Assembly: GCA_937859595.1 (NCBI GenBank) | Contig: CALMAH010000009.1 | Location: 1-42,143 of the forward strand | DNA: 42,143 bases | Origin: an uncultured Acidobacteriota bacterium | GTDB lineage: Bacteria; Acidobacteriota; Blastocatellia; Pyrinomonadales; Pyrinomonadaceae | Direction: 5' to 3' | In this document: piece by piece, positions 27,335-34,703 of the stretch | Position numbering within the stretch: position 1 is the first letter of the stretch | Layout of the letters: each line of letters opens with the position of its first letter | Made by a program: the position numbers and the translations under genes | The notes under the pieces: model-generated | What the model saw: the letters and a program-made list of their open reading frames with translations, nothing else | The model's database searches: none | What the model was told of the DNA's origin: nothing

Positions 27335-30265
27335 ATGCGAAAGACCTTGCTTTTGCTGGCGATAGCTTTGCTCGTCGTTAGCTCTTACGGACAGAATGCG
27401 ACACCCGGAATGCTCTATGCGACAAGTAAGAACGGAGCCGAACTCGGTGCCTGTCCGCTGAAGACCACCCATGTCAATACCGAGATCAGCGGTTTTATTG
27501 CTCGGGTTAATGTGCGGCAGGTGTTTGAGAATCACTTTGCCGAACCTATCGAGGCTGTCTATACATTTCCCCTTTCGCAGAATGGAGCTGTCGATCAGAT
27601 GACGATGACAGTCGGTTCGCGCACCATTCGCGGGAAGATAATGAAACGCGAAGAGGCACGCGAGGTCTATGAAACGGCAAAGTCCGCCGGACAAATGGCC
27701 GCACTGCTCGATCAGCAGCGGCCAAACATCTTCACCCAGGCTGTCGCCAACGTAATGCCGGGAGAGACCGTGGTCATAGAGATCAGCTATGTTGAGACGT
27801 TAAAATACGAGGACGGCGAATATGAATTCGTCTTTCCGATGACGGTGGGACCGCGCTACATACCGGGCTCTGTTTCCGATGCCGGTAAGATCCGCCCGCC
27901 CGTTGCCCGGACCCGCGCCGGTCATGATATCTCGATAAATATCGATCTAAACGCGGGCGTGCCCGTCGAGGCTATTCGCTCCTCGTCCCACCAGATCGAT
28001 CAGGTCAATTTCACGCCAAACCGGTCTAACGTCACGCTGCGTGAAGAAAAGGTCATCCCGAACAAGGATTTCATCCTTCGCTATGACGTTACCGGCGGCC
28101 GCATCCACGATGCCGTCCTTACACACCGCGGCGAGCGTGGCGGCTTTTTCACCCTGATCCTTCAGCCGCCTGACCGGGCCGCTGCCGAGGACCGGACCCC
28201 GAAGGAGATAGTCTTCGTGCTGGATACCAGCGGCTCGATGTGGGGCTTTCCGCTTGAAAAGGCAAAGGAAGCAATGATGCTTTCGCTTGACGGCCTCTAT
28301 CCCGAGGACACGTTCAACCTGATAACCTTTTCCGGCGATACCAGCATTTTGTTCGAAAGACCGGTCCCGGCAACTCAGGCAAATCTGGAGATGGCAAAGG
28401 AATTTCTGGCTTCGCGCAGCAGCGGCGGAGGCTCCGAGATGATGAAGGCCATCCGGGCCGCTCTCGCGCCTTCAAATTCGCAAAAGCATATTCGCATCGT
28501 GTGCTTTATGACCGATGGCTTGGTCGGAAATGATAGCCAGATAATTGCGGAGATCCAGCGACACCCCAATGCTCGCGTCTTTTCTTTCGGCATCGGCAGT
28601 TCTGTCAATCGTTTTCTGCTCGACAAGATGGCAGAGGCCGGCAACGGCGAGGCCGAATATGTATCGCTCGCCGATGACGGTTCAAAAGCCGCAAAACGGT
28701 TTTATGAGCGCGTCCGAACTCCGCTGCTGATGGATGTGTCGATCGATTGGAACGGTATGCCCGTCGCCGATGTTTACCCCGGCAAGCTCGGAGACCTGTT
28801 TTCGGCACGCCCGATCATCGTCAACGGCCGTTTCCTCGCTCCGGCCTCCGGCACCATTAAACTAAAGGGGTGGCTCGCCGGGCAGGAATATGTCCGTGAG
28901 ATCGCTGTCGACTTCCCCGAAGCTCAACCGGAAAATGATTCGCTTGCGACCCTCTGGGCGAGAAAGCGAGTTGACGAACTATCGTCCGAAGCACTGAACG
29001 CCGGAAATGCTTCGGACCTGAACAAACAGATCGCCGATCTGGGTCTCGAATTCCGCCTGCTCACAAATTTCACTTCCTTCGTTGCTGTCGAGGAACGGAT
29101 TGTGAACCACGGCGGCACGCCGACGCGCGTCGATGTCCCTGTCGCTATTCCGGAAGGCGTAGACCGAACAATGGCTGGCGCGGCAGAGCAGGTTGCAGTC
29201 GCTTCCGGCCAGGCCAGACGCTCAAGTGTTGCCACACAGAGTTCGGCCGACGGCCTGCCTTTGGCAACCAGAAGTCCTCAAGCTCTGGCCGGGTTGCGGT
29301 CGGGCGCCACTGTTCAAGTAACGGGTGTGGACGAAATTAGCGAAGTAGTTACTGTGGAGGCCTCCCCTGAAACTATTAATTCCACATCATCTACTTTGAC
29401 CAATACGGTATCGACCCAGGATATCTCCGCGCTTCCCTTTGAGCTTCCCATGCAATCCTCCGTTGGCGGAATTCGGCAAAGTTCGTCAGGTTCGGGACGC
29501 GGGTCCGGCACTGGAAGCGGCGCCGGGTCGGGACCGCCGCCTTCTAGGGAGGCGGACTCTACGTTCCGGCGTTTGGAGGTCGTCGCAAGTCTTTCCCGTC
29601 CACCTGCCGTGTCGTATGGGGTCGTTAACGGACATGCGGTCAGCCTTCCGAAACCTCAATATCCGCCCGCGGCTATGGCCGTAAACGCAACCGGAGCGGT
29701 ATCGGTTCTGGTCACTATCGACGAAAAGGGCAATGTCGTCGCCGCCGAGGCCATCTCCGGTCATCCGCTTCTCCGTCCGGCGGCAGTTAACGCCGCTCGT
29801 TTGGCCAGGTTCCGGCCATCTGTTCTCTCCGGAAAGCCCGTAAGGGCCAACGGGATGATCGTCTATAACTTTGTCGACAGCGACGAGGCAGGCGAGACAT
29901 CGGTGTCCGCGGGCAACCTGGCCCCATACACCAGTAGGGCTCGTGCGTTGACCCCGGAAATGGTTCGCGAATGGACTATCAAAGCGAAACTGCATTCGTG
30001 GGTCTATGACTTGATGGTACGTGTCAAAAGTGGGAGCAAAAAAACCGGGTCAAACGAGGGGGCCTTCGTGCATGATGGCGAGGCAAAACTGCGGATCGTC
30101 CTTCGCGAAAGCTCAACGGCGATCCTCGACGAACTGAAGAGACTCGGCTTCGTTCTGGACTCTGAAAAGGACGATAAAACTGTACTGGGCCGGATACCGA
30201 TCGACAGAATATCCGATCTTTCAGAAATAGAGGAGATCGAATTGCTCCTACCCTGGACACACTGA
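27335..30265 (+). CDS. secreted VIT/VWA protein with receptor-linker-like segment and TonB-C domain
   Basis: A 976-aa secreted protein. The start at 27335 has ggagg at 27324-27328 and a signal peptide (1-19). A VIT domain covers about 27-155. A von Willebrand A domain covers about 290-460, with MIDAS DTSGSM (297-302) and the threonine at TDG 393-395. Residues about 655-700 (VVTVEASPETINSTSSTLTN) resemble the linker ahead of the plug in Oar-like TonB receptors. A Gly/Ser-rich stretch at 715-735 precedes a TonB-C-like domain (about 765-848, PQYPPAAM through RFRPSVL). A last domain (about 880-972) is unidentified. A surface or periplasmic adhesion or sensing role is inferred. Confidence 0.9.
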   Translation: MRKTLLLLAIALLVVSSYGQNATPGMLYATSKNGAELGACPLKTTHVNTEISGFIARVNVRQVFENHFAEPIEAVYTFPLSQNGAVDQMTMTVGSRTIRGKIMKREEAREVYETAKSAGQMAALLDQQRPNIFTQAVANVMPGETVVIEISYVETLKYEDGEYEFVFPMTVGPRYIPGSVSDAGKIRPPVARTRAGHDISINIDLNAGVPVEAIRSSSHQIDQVNFTPNRSNVTLREEKVIPNKDFILRYDVTGGRIHDAVLTHRGERGGFFTLILQPPDRAAAEDRTPKEIVFVLDTSGSMWGFPLEKAKEAMMLSLDGLYPEDTFNLITFSGDTSILFERPVPATQANLEMAKEFLASRSSGGGSEMMKAIRAALAPSNSQKHIRIVCFMTDGLVGNDSQIIAEIQRHPNARVFSFGIGSSVNRFLLDKMAEAGNGEAEYVSLADDGSKAAKRFYERVRTPLLMDVSIDWNGMPVADVYPGKLGDLFSARPIIVNGRFLAPASGTIKLKGWLAGQEYVREIAVDFPEAQPENDSLATLWARKRVDELSSEALNAGNASDLNKQIADLGLEFRLLTNFTSFVAVEERIVNHGGTPTRVDVPVAIPEGVDRTMAGAAEQVAVASGQARRSSVATQSSADGLPLATRSPQALAGLRSGATVQVTGVDEISEVVTVEASPETINSTSSTLTNTVSTQDISALPFELPMQSSVGGIRQSSSGSGRGSGTGSGAGSGPPPSREADSTFRRLEVVASLSRPPAVSYGVVNGHAVSLPKPQYPPAAMAVNATGAVSVLVTIDEKGNVVAAEAISGHPLLRPAAVNAARLARFRPSVLSGKPVRANGMIVYNFVDSDEAGETSVSAGNLAPYTSRARALTPEMVREWTIKAKLHSWVYDLMVRVKSGSKKTGSNEGAFVHDGEAKLRIVLRESSTAILDELKRLGFVLDSEKDDKTVLGRIPIDRISDLSEIEEIELLLPWTH

Positions 30266-30273
30266 CCTGCCCC

Positions 30274-30318
30274 GGGGCGGTGTCCGGCTCATGATCGGCC
30301 GTGCACCGTCCCCTTTTT
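30274..30318 (+). terminator. rho-independent terminator after the VIT/VWA gene
   Basis: The stem pairs ggggcggtg (30274-30282) with caccgtcccc (30304-30313), with one bulged base. It encloses a GC-rich loop and is followed by TTTTT. It lies 8 nt after the stop codon. Confidence 0.68.
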
Positions 30319-30341
30319 CAATTGTCCGCGGCTATTTGAAC

Positions 30342-30373
30342 AAAGAAAGGCCGCTCCGGTTGCCCGAAGCGGC
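30342..30373 (-). terminator. rho-independent terminator of the 3D-domain gene
   Basis: On the minus strand gccgcttc pairs with ggagcggc (8 bp, one G-U) around an 8-nt loop and is followed by ctttcttt. It sits 22 nt after the stop of the 3D-domain gene and faces the plus-strand terminator. Confidence 0.65.
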
Positions 30374-30395
30374 TCCATACCGGATCAGGTTGGGG

Positions 30396-30980
30396 CTAGT
30401 TCATTACGCTTAGCGTAACGTTCCGGCGTCCGAAGCGCCTTGCTTCCGAACAGCTTGCCATCCAGATATCTATCTTGTTCCCTTTGATGCGGCCTCCGGT
30501 ATCGGCAACGAGATATTCGCCGCTGTAGGCTCCCGCACCGAGCGAGACCCTGGTCCCAAGCCGAAGTACACGCGGGTCGGCGGCTATGATCCCCCGGCGA
30601 ACATTAGCACCGCTGGCGGTTCGTCCGCGAAGGCAATATGCCGTTGCGACAAATCGTCCTCTGCTTACCGCCCTCGATGATCCCGTCCGTTTTACTTGTC
30701 CCCTTGCTTTGTTCTCCTGTTCTTCGTTGTTAGTTGCCTGTTTCTGATCTGCTTTTGTATTTACTGACTTTTTATTATTTATCTCTTGATCTTTTGCTTT
30801 ATTTTCTTGCTCTTTATTAACTTCCTGATCGTCTGTTTTATTGATCTCTTCCGTATTAATTATTGTTTGCGAATTGTCCGCTATATTGAGTTCATTTTCC
30901 GTCTGCGACTGTGCGTAGATAAAAACCACGAACAGGCTTAAAACTGACAGAATAATGCCTCCTCTAACGAGATTTTTCAT
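30396..30980 (-). CDS. secreted 3D-domain (MltA/RpfB-like) protein with AT-rich linker
   Basis: A 194-aa exported protein. The start at 30980 places a signal peptide at once (1-23). The C-terminal part (about 108-194) is a 3D domain: RFVATAYCLRGRTASG, IIAADPRVLRLGTRV, VADTGGRIKGNKIDIW, with Asp135, Asp160 and Asp171 as the three aspartates. Such domains occur in MltA-type lytic transglycosylases and Rpf-like proteins that act on peptidoglycan. Residues about 25-95 form an Asn/Lys/Glu/Gln-rich linker with repeated EQENKA(K/R)(D/G)Q. That part is coded by unusually AT-rich DNA (about 30710-30900), unlike the GC-rich ends. Confidence 0.87.
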   Translation of the reverse strand: MKNLVRGGIILSVLSLFVVFIYAQSQTENELNIADNSQTIINTEEINKTDDQEVNKEQENKAKDQEINNKKSVNTKADQKQATNNEEQENKARGQVKRTGSSRAVSRGRFVATAYCLRGRTASGANVRRGIIAADPRVLRLGTRVSLGAGAYSGEYLVADTGGRIKGNKIDIWMASCSEARRFGRRNVTLSVMN

Positions 30981-31322
30981 TATTCTTATAACTCCCTTAA
31001 TGGTCTTCAAAAAACGCAAAAATAGCGGATGAGGAAGCAACTTCTCCAGCCACTATTCTTAACGAACCATAAATTGAAGACCGTCTCAGCAGCGAAGGCC
31101 GCTGCCTTGTTTCATGCCGTATGCCTGAAACAACTAATGAGGCTATCATTTCGAAAGCCCCGTGTCTACCCCCGAAAAGTGCCCTTAACCGCATCTCTGG
31201 CACGGCAAATGACCTCTCCGTCAATTTTTTGGATGTGTTTTTTCGGCCTTTCTGGTAGACTATCGACGCATTTCGGTGCCACCCGCCCGAACACAGACTA
31301 ACGTTAGACAAGGAAATTTGAA
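30981..31322. other. 342-nt divergent intergenic region
   Basis: This gap separates the 3D-domain gene (-) and the PilZ gene (+). It must hold both promoters, but I cannot place convincing hexamers. gtttca/tgaaac (around 31108-31130) and a short cagcg/cgctg pair are weak inverted repeats. A single ccgtctca at about 31080 matches the motif repeated at 34661-34690. Confidence 0.4.
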
Positions 31323-31688
31323 ATGCAGGAACGCCGACAAGGTTCGCGATTTGTTGTTTCCTTCCCGGTCAGTCTTAAATGGAAAGACGACGATGGGAAC
31401 GAGATCATTGAAGAGGGGCTTACAGAGAATGTGGGGCTTAACGGGACGCTTGTTTACCTACCGCGAAAGCTGCCGACCGTTGGGTCAAAGGTCAATCTTA
31501 CGGTAACGGAGAACAGCGAAGACCCTGTGTCTGTTACCGCACAGGTCATCCGGCTGGAGCGCAATGCGGCCCATCCGCAGGCGGCATTGAATCTCGTCGA
31601 AGGCATGCGTAATTGGAAGAAAAAGGTCTGGGATCTCGCGGCCGAGACCCTGGCCAATGAAAAGCCTGACGATTTTGACGATTGGTAG
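31323..31688 (+). CDS. PilZ-domain protein
   Basis: A 121-aa single-domain PilZ protein, a likely c-di-GMP effector. The N-terminal arginine motif RRQGSR (4-9) and the downstream NVGLNGTLVYLP (about 37-48, the D/NxSxxG position with Gly replacing Ser) are in the right order. The strand pattern through VTAQVIRLER is PilZ-like. The Gly in place of Ser may weaken ligand binding. The start follows aagga at about 31310. It may act through an unidentified partner; no cyclase or phosphodiesterase is nearby. Confidence 0.82.
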   Translation: MQERRQGSRFVVSFPVSLKWKDDDGNEIIEEGLTENVGLNGTLVYLPRKLPTVGSKVNLTVTENSEDPVSVTAQVIRLERNAAHPQAALNLVEGMRNWKKKVWDLAAETLANEKPDDFDDW

Positions 31689-31781
31689 GAGAAAAGCGCA
31701 GTTCGTCGTGGTTCTCGATCCGGTCGGGCTGCGGCATAGCCCGTTTTTGCATCTCGTTATCTCAGACTATTCTTATTGATT

Positions 31782-33047
31782 ATGAAGATCCTCGTCCTGG
31801 GGGCCGGCCGCATGGGCCACGGCGCCGCGTTTGACCTCGTTCACAATTCACCCGGGGTTGAAACAGTTACTATTGCCGACTACGACCTGAAAAAAGCTGA
31901 GGCCCTTGCCGAGGCTGTCGGCACCTCGCGGATTGACGCCCACCATATCGACGCGGCGGTACACTCGGACGTCGCCCGGCTGATGCGGGGCCACGACTCT
32001 GCCATTTCATGCGTCAACTATTGGTACAACGAATCGCTGTCGCTGGCCGCTATTGAGACCGGAACGAACTTCTGCGACCTCGGCGGCAATAACTACGTTG
32101 TCGATGCACAGCTCGCCCTCGACGATCAGGCAAAGGCTGCCGGGATAAACATCATCCCCGATTGCGGACTGGCTCCCGGCATGGTCTCAATATTGGCCAT
32201 GCACGGTGCGGCTAAATTCGAGCGGCTTGACGAGTTGCACATCCGCGTCGGCGGCCTGCCTCAGGATCCGCAGCCGCCGCTTGATTACCAGCTTGTGTTT
32301 TCAGTCGAAGGGCTTTTAAATGAATACATCGAGACGGCCCGCGTCATCCGCGGCGGCAAGATAACCGAGGTGGGATCGATGACAGAGATCGAATCGCTTG
32401 AGTTCGATGGCTTCCCGCCGCTCGAAGCTTTTCAGACCTCCGGCGGCACATCCACGCTGCCCGACACATTTCTGGGTAAAATAAAAGAACTTGATTACAA
32501 GACCATCCGCTATGCCGGACACTGTGAAAAGTTCAAGACGATGATCGACCTCGGCCTCTGCTCGAGCGAACCTTTGTCAGAACCGCCGGCTCACCTCCTG
32601 CCTGACGAGGAGTGGCCGCAGGCCCGGGTGGCGGGAGCAGCGGACGGCCAGTCCGCTGCCCGATCAGGCACTCAGATCATTCCCCGCAAGGTATTCGGCA
32701 AACTGCTTGAAAAACACCTCCCGGCCGACGGCCCGGACTATGTCCTCGTCCGCCTCGAATTCGTCGGAACACGAGATACCTCATCCGCCGCTGAATCCGC
32801 AATCCGCAATCCGCAATCCGCAATCCGAAGGCTTCGCTACGACATTATAGACAAATACGACCCCGCGACCGGCCTCTCCGCAATGATGCGGACGACCGCC
32901 TTCCCCGCCTCTATCATCGCCCAGATGATGGCCCGCGGCGACGTTCTGGAGCGCGGAGCCACCCCACAGGAAAAAGCCATCGACCCCGAAAAATTCGTCG
33001 CCGAACTCGCCCGCCGAAACATCAACGTCAATGGATCCTGGCTCTAG
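31782..33047 (+). CDS. saccharopine dehydrogenase-like oxidoreductase
   Basis: A 421-aa NAD(P)-binding oxidoreductase of the saccharopine dehydrogenase/reductase type. The Rossmann motif GAGRMG is at 7-12. Further signatures are SCVNYWYNESLSLAAIETGTNFCDLGGNNYVV and IIPDCGLAPGMVSILA. ATG 31782 is preferred over an in-frame TTG six bases earlier. Two in-frame repeat insertions interrupt the C-terminal half: a palindrome coding Ala-Gly-Ala-Ala-Asp-Gly-Gln at about residues 286-293, and a heptamer array coding SAIRNPQSAIR at about 338-349. Both must be tolerated if the enzyme works. The substrate is probably an amino-acid adduct, but this is not shown. Confidence 0.87.
   Translation: MKILVLGAGRMGHGAAFDLVHNSPGVETVTIADYDLKKAEALAEAVGTSRIDAHHIDAAVHSDVARLMRGHDSAISCVNYWYNESLSLAAIETGTNFCDLGGNNYVVDAQLALDDQAKAAGINIIPDCGLAPGMVSILAMHGAAKFERLDELHIRVGGLPQDPQPPLDYQLVFSVEGLLNEYIETARVIRGGKITEVGSMTEIESLEFDGFPPLEAFQTSGGTSTLPDTFLGKIKELDYKTIRYAGHCEKFKTMIDLGLCSSEPLSEPPAHLLPDEEWPQARVAGAADGQSAARSGTQIIPRKVFGKLLEKHLPADGPDYVLVRLEFVGTRDTSSAAESAIRNPQSAIRRLRYDIIDKYDPATGLSAMMRTTAFPASIIAQMMARGDVLERGATPQEKAIDPEKFVAELARRNINVNGSWL
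32637..32659. repeat. palindromic insertion inside the dehydrogenase gene
   Basis: A perfect 9-bp stem (gcagcggac 32637-32645, gtccgctgc 32651-32659) with a 5-nt loop lies within coding sequence in frame. The residues it encodes (Ala/Gly/Asp/Gln/Ser) break up a normal enzyme-like stretch, as expected of an inserted hairpin element. Confidence 0.6.
32794..32827. repeat. AATCCGC heptamer array inside the dehydrogenase gene
   Basis: Four perfect aatccgc units (32794, 32801, 32808, 32815) and a fifth truncated one (32822-32827) run head to tail inside the reading frame. They encode the tell-tale SAIRNPQSAIR. The length is compatible with frame retention. Confidence 0.9.
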
Positions 33048-33188
33048 GCCGACGCTCGATCCCACATCTAACTGACCGATGACGGGACACCGAGTCGGGC
33101 AGTGTCGTCTCGCCCAGGAAGGTATTGGGATAGATCCGATGAAGTGGCGCATCGAAGAACCGCTCGGCGCATCATATCTGAGATCCTC

Positions 33189-33737
33189 CTAAATAGGACC
33201 GTCGAATTCTACCAATCTGACAATTGTAACAGGCACACCATTCTTAGCAGCGGGCTCAAACCGGAACCGCTTGGCGGCGTCAATTACATCGCGTTCCCAT
33301 TCCGGGGTGGTGTTCCCGAGAATGAAGACAAAACCGACCTTTCCATCCGATTTGAATTCCACGAGAAGTCTTGCTTGCGGACGTATGGCGCTTCGTCTTA
33401 ATTCTTCGTTAATGGTCGGTGCGGAATTTCTCGTTATCTTTAGCGGTTCGTCCGTTAGGGGTTCGTTGTCGCCCGGCATGGCCTTAACCTTTCTCCAGTG
33501 ATTAAAAGTCCTCCTTGCGTCGCTGGTCTTTCCCAGGTTGACGTATGAGGCACCGAGATAGAGCCAAGCCGACTTGTCGCCTTCATTTTCTTCAACAGCT
33601 TTTGCCAGATATTCAACGGCCTTCCGGTAGTCTCCCGCCTGATAAGCGTCAAAACCCATCTGACGATAGTTTTGCTGCGAATATGCCGAAATCGTAAGGG
33701 TTGAAAGAGCAAGGCAGAGAAGCGCATTCTTCAACAT
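33189..33737 (-). CDS. secreted TPR protein with TonB-C-like end
   Basis: A 182-aa exported protein. The start at 33737 is preferred because it opens a signal peptide (MLKNALLCLALSTLTISAYSQ); the open frame further upstream translates repeat DNA. One or two TPR motifs follow at about 24-85 (GFDAYQAGDYRKAVEYLAKAVEENEGDKSAWLYLGASYVNLGK). The C-terminal part (about 118-180) has the TonB-C pattern: VEFKSDGKVGFVFILG, VIDAAKRFRFEPAAKNGVPV, IVRLVEF. It would act in the periplasm. Its neighbour across a convergent gap is the dehydrogenase; function is unknown. Confidence 0.8.
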   Translation of the reverse strand: MLKNALLCLALSTLTISAYSQQNYRQMGFDAYQAGDYRKAVEYLAKAVEENEGDKSAWLYLGASYVNLGKTSDARRTFNHWRKVKAMPGDNEPLTDEPLKITRNSAPTINEELRRSAIRPQARLLVEFKSDGKVGFVFILGNTTPEWERDVIDAAKRFRFEPAAKNGVPVTIVRLVEFDGPI

Positions 33738-33769
33738 AAATTTCACCCCGAAAAATATCATAACATCCA

Positions 33770-33956
33770 TGACAACCCCTTCTATGTAAACGTCCCTGAA
33801 AGGAACAGAGACAATATCCCGGGGTAAGGCCGAAGGCCGCAACTCCGGGTATAGAGCCACAGTTAGGGGCTTTGCCCCGGCGCATCGCGGTCGGGCTATT
33901 TGCCCGACCGTAGCCATGCCCCCCTGATCTCAAGCCCGCTTTAGCGGGCAAAAAAA
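33770..33956. repeat. cluster of palindromic repeats
   Basis: Adjacent hairpins include ggcc-gaa-ggcc (around 33829), ggggc-ttt-gcccc (around 33866), cggtcgggc-tattt-gcccgaccg (33888-33910, 9 bp) and gcccgc-ttta-gcgggc (33934-33949) followed by seven A. On the minus strand the cluster reads like the GGCCTTCGGCC-type repeat elements known between genes of Planctomycetes and Acidobacteria. It replaces a leader for the TPR gene. Exact borders are uncertain. Confidence 0.6.
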
Positions 33957-34059
33957 GTTGTGCGGCGATGCTTGGAGGCCGTCTCAAAGACCCTTTATCA
34001 CCGGAAACCCCACTTTATTCTGCCGGGATCAAACGGATCCAGCAGACTTCATATATATG

Positions 34060-34205
34060 ATCCGCGATCATCCGCCAGATCTGCCCGATCCGCGTTGAAA
34101 GAGCTCTTCCATTCCTCAATTCCCAATTAACGATCTCCAACTGACAATTAACAATTAACAACTGCCACCTCTCAATTCTCATTTTTCATTTATCACTTAT
34201 CATTT
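34060..34205. repeat. short-period degenerate repeats (ATCCGC and CAATTAAC types)
   Basis: From about 34060 to 34098 units of gatccgc / atccgcc recur. From 34117 to 34205 an AT-rich run is built of caattaac, caattccc, caattctc, catttatc and cacttatc 7-8-mers. The CAATTAAC type is a typical dispersed repeat of environmental genomes. No reading frame is supported. Confidence 0.55.
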
Positions 34206-34257
34206 CGTGCATATCGTGCAAATCGCTCATATCGCGCAAATCGCCATTGATGGCGAT
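34206..34257. repeat. 9-bp degenerate tandem repeat ending in a hairpin
   Basis: Units cgtgcatat, cgtgcaaat, cgctcatat and cgcgcaaat start at 34206, 34215, 34224 and 34233, with a fifth cut short. The end forms atcgcca-ttga-tggcgat (34240-34257). Confidence 0.75.
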
Positions 34258-34355
34258 ATTGAATTGTAAGAAAATGCCCCGTCGCGAAAGATGCATGATA
34301 TTTGAAAGACAAGACTTTGACCGGACCGCACGCAGCCCTGATCGAACGCACGGCT

Positions 34356-34496
34356 GTTTCACTAAGCGTCCTTATTTTGTTTAGTGAGACGATTGGTCGC
34401 CGTAACTCACTATTTTATAGGGGCTTAACCTGTCTCACTTTGGACATTTTAATGCACAGAATGAGACAGTTTTGGGGATCAGAGACAAAAATGAGT
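34356..34496. repeat. tandem double-hairpin unit A (GTCTCAC arms)
   Basis: Unit of about 142 nt. Hairpin 1 pairs gtttcactaa (34356-34365) with ttagtgagac (34381-34390), 10 bp with one G-U. Hairpin 2 pairs tgtctcactt (34431-34440) with gaatgagaca (34459-34468). The second loop carries tttggacattttaatgcaca (34439-34458). The unit ends with ggatcagagacaaaaatgag. It is a diverged copy of unit B. No protein coding is supported on either strand. Confidence 0.8.
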
Positions 34497-34499
34497 GCC

Positions 34500-34644
34500 G
34501 TTCCACTTAAATTGTTCCCTATTTTGCTAAATGGAACGATTTTTCGTCGTAACCAACGTTGTATCAATAGGTTAACCCGTTCCACTTTGGACACTTTTCT
34601 GCACAAAGTGGAACGATTTATGAGGATCGGAGGCAAAAATGAGT
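34500..34644. repeat. tandem double-hairpin unit B (GTTCCAC arms)
   Basis: Unit of about 145 nt with the same architecture as unit A. Hairpin 1 pairs gttccactta (34500-34509) with taaatggaac (34528-34537). Hairpin 2 pairs cgttccacttt (34578-34588) with aaagtggaacg (34605-34615), a perfect 11 bp. The loop tttggacacttttctgcaca (34586-34605) matches that of unit A at 17 of 20 positions, and the closing ggatcggaggcaaaaatgag is near-identical. Only the arm heptamer differs between units. Confidence 0.8.
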
Positions 34645-34660
34645 CATTTTGCCCCACTTC

Positions 34661-34700
34661 CGTCTCAATTCTCGTCTCAAACCGTCTCAATTTTGGGACG
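34661..34700. repeat. three CGTCTCAA direct repeats and hairpin at the acylase 3' end
   Basis: cgtctcaa occurs at 34661, 34673 and 34683. The last copy forms ccgtctc (34682-34688) with gggacgg, loop aatttt, directly after the acylase stop on the minus strand. It may act as that gene's 3' structure, although no clean T-run follows. A single ccgtctcaaa also lies at about 33979. Confidence 0.55.
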
Positions 34701-34703
34701 GGG

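Noticed and set aside
33934..33956. possible terminator
   Set aside because: The hairpin is followed by A on the plus strand, so it has no T-run downstream on either strand.
34356..34644. possible integron attC sites
   Set aside because: One RYYYAAC-like gcttaac occurs in unit A, but the matching GTTRRRY end and a consistent attC layout are missing in both units, and there is no integrase.
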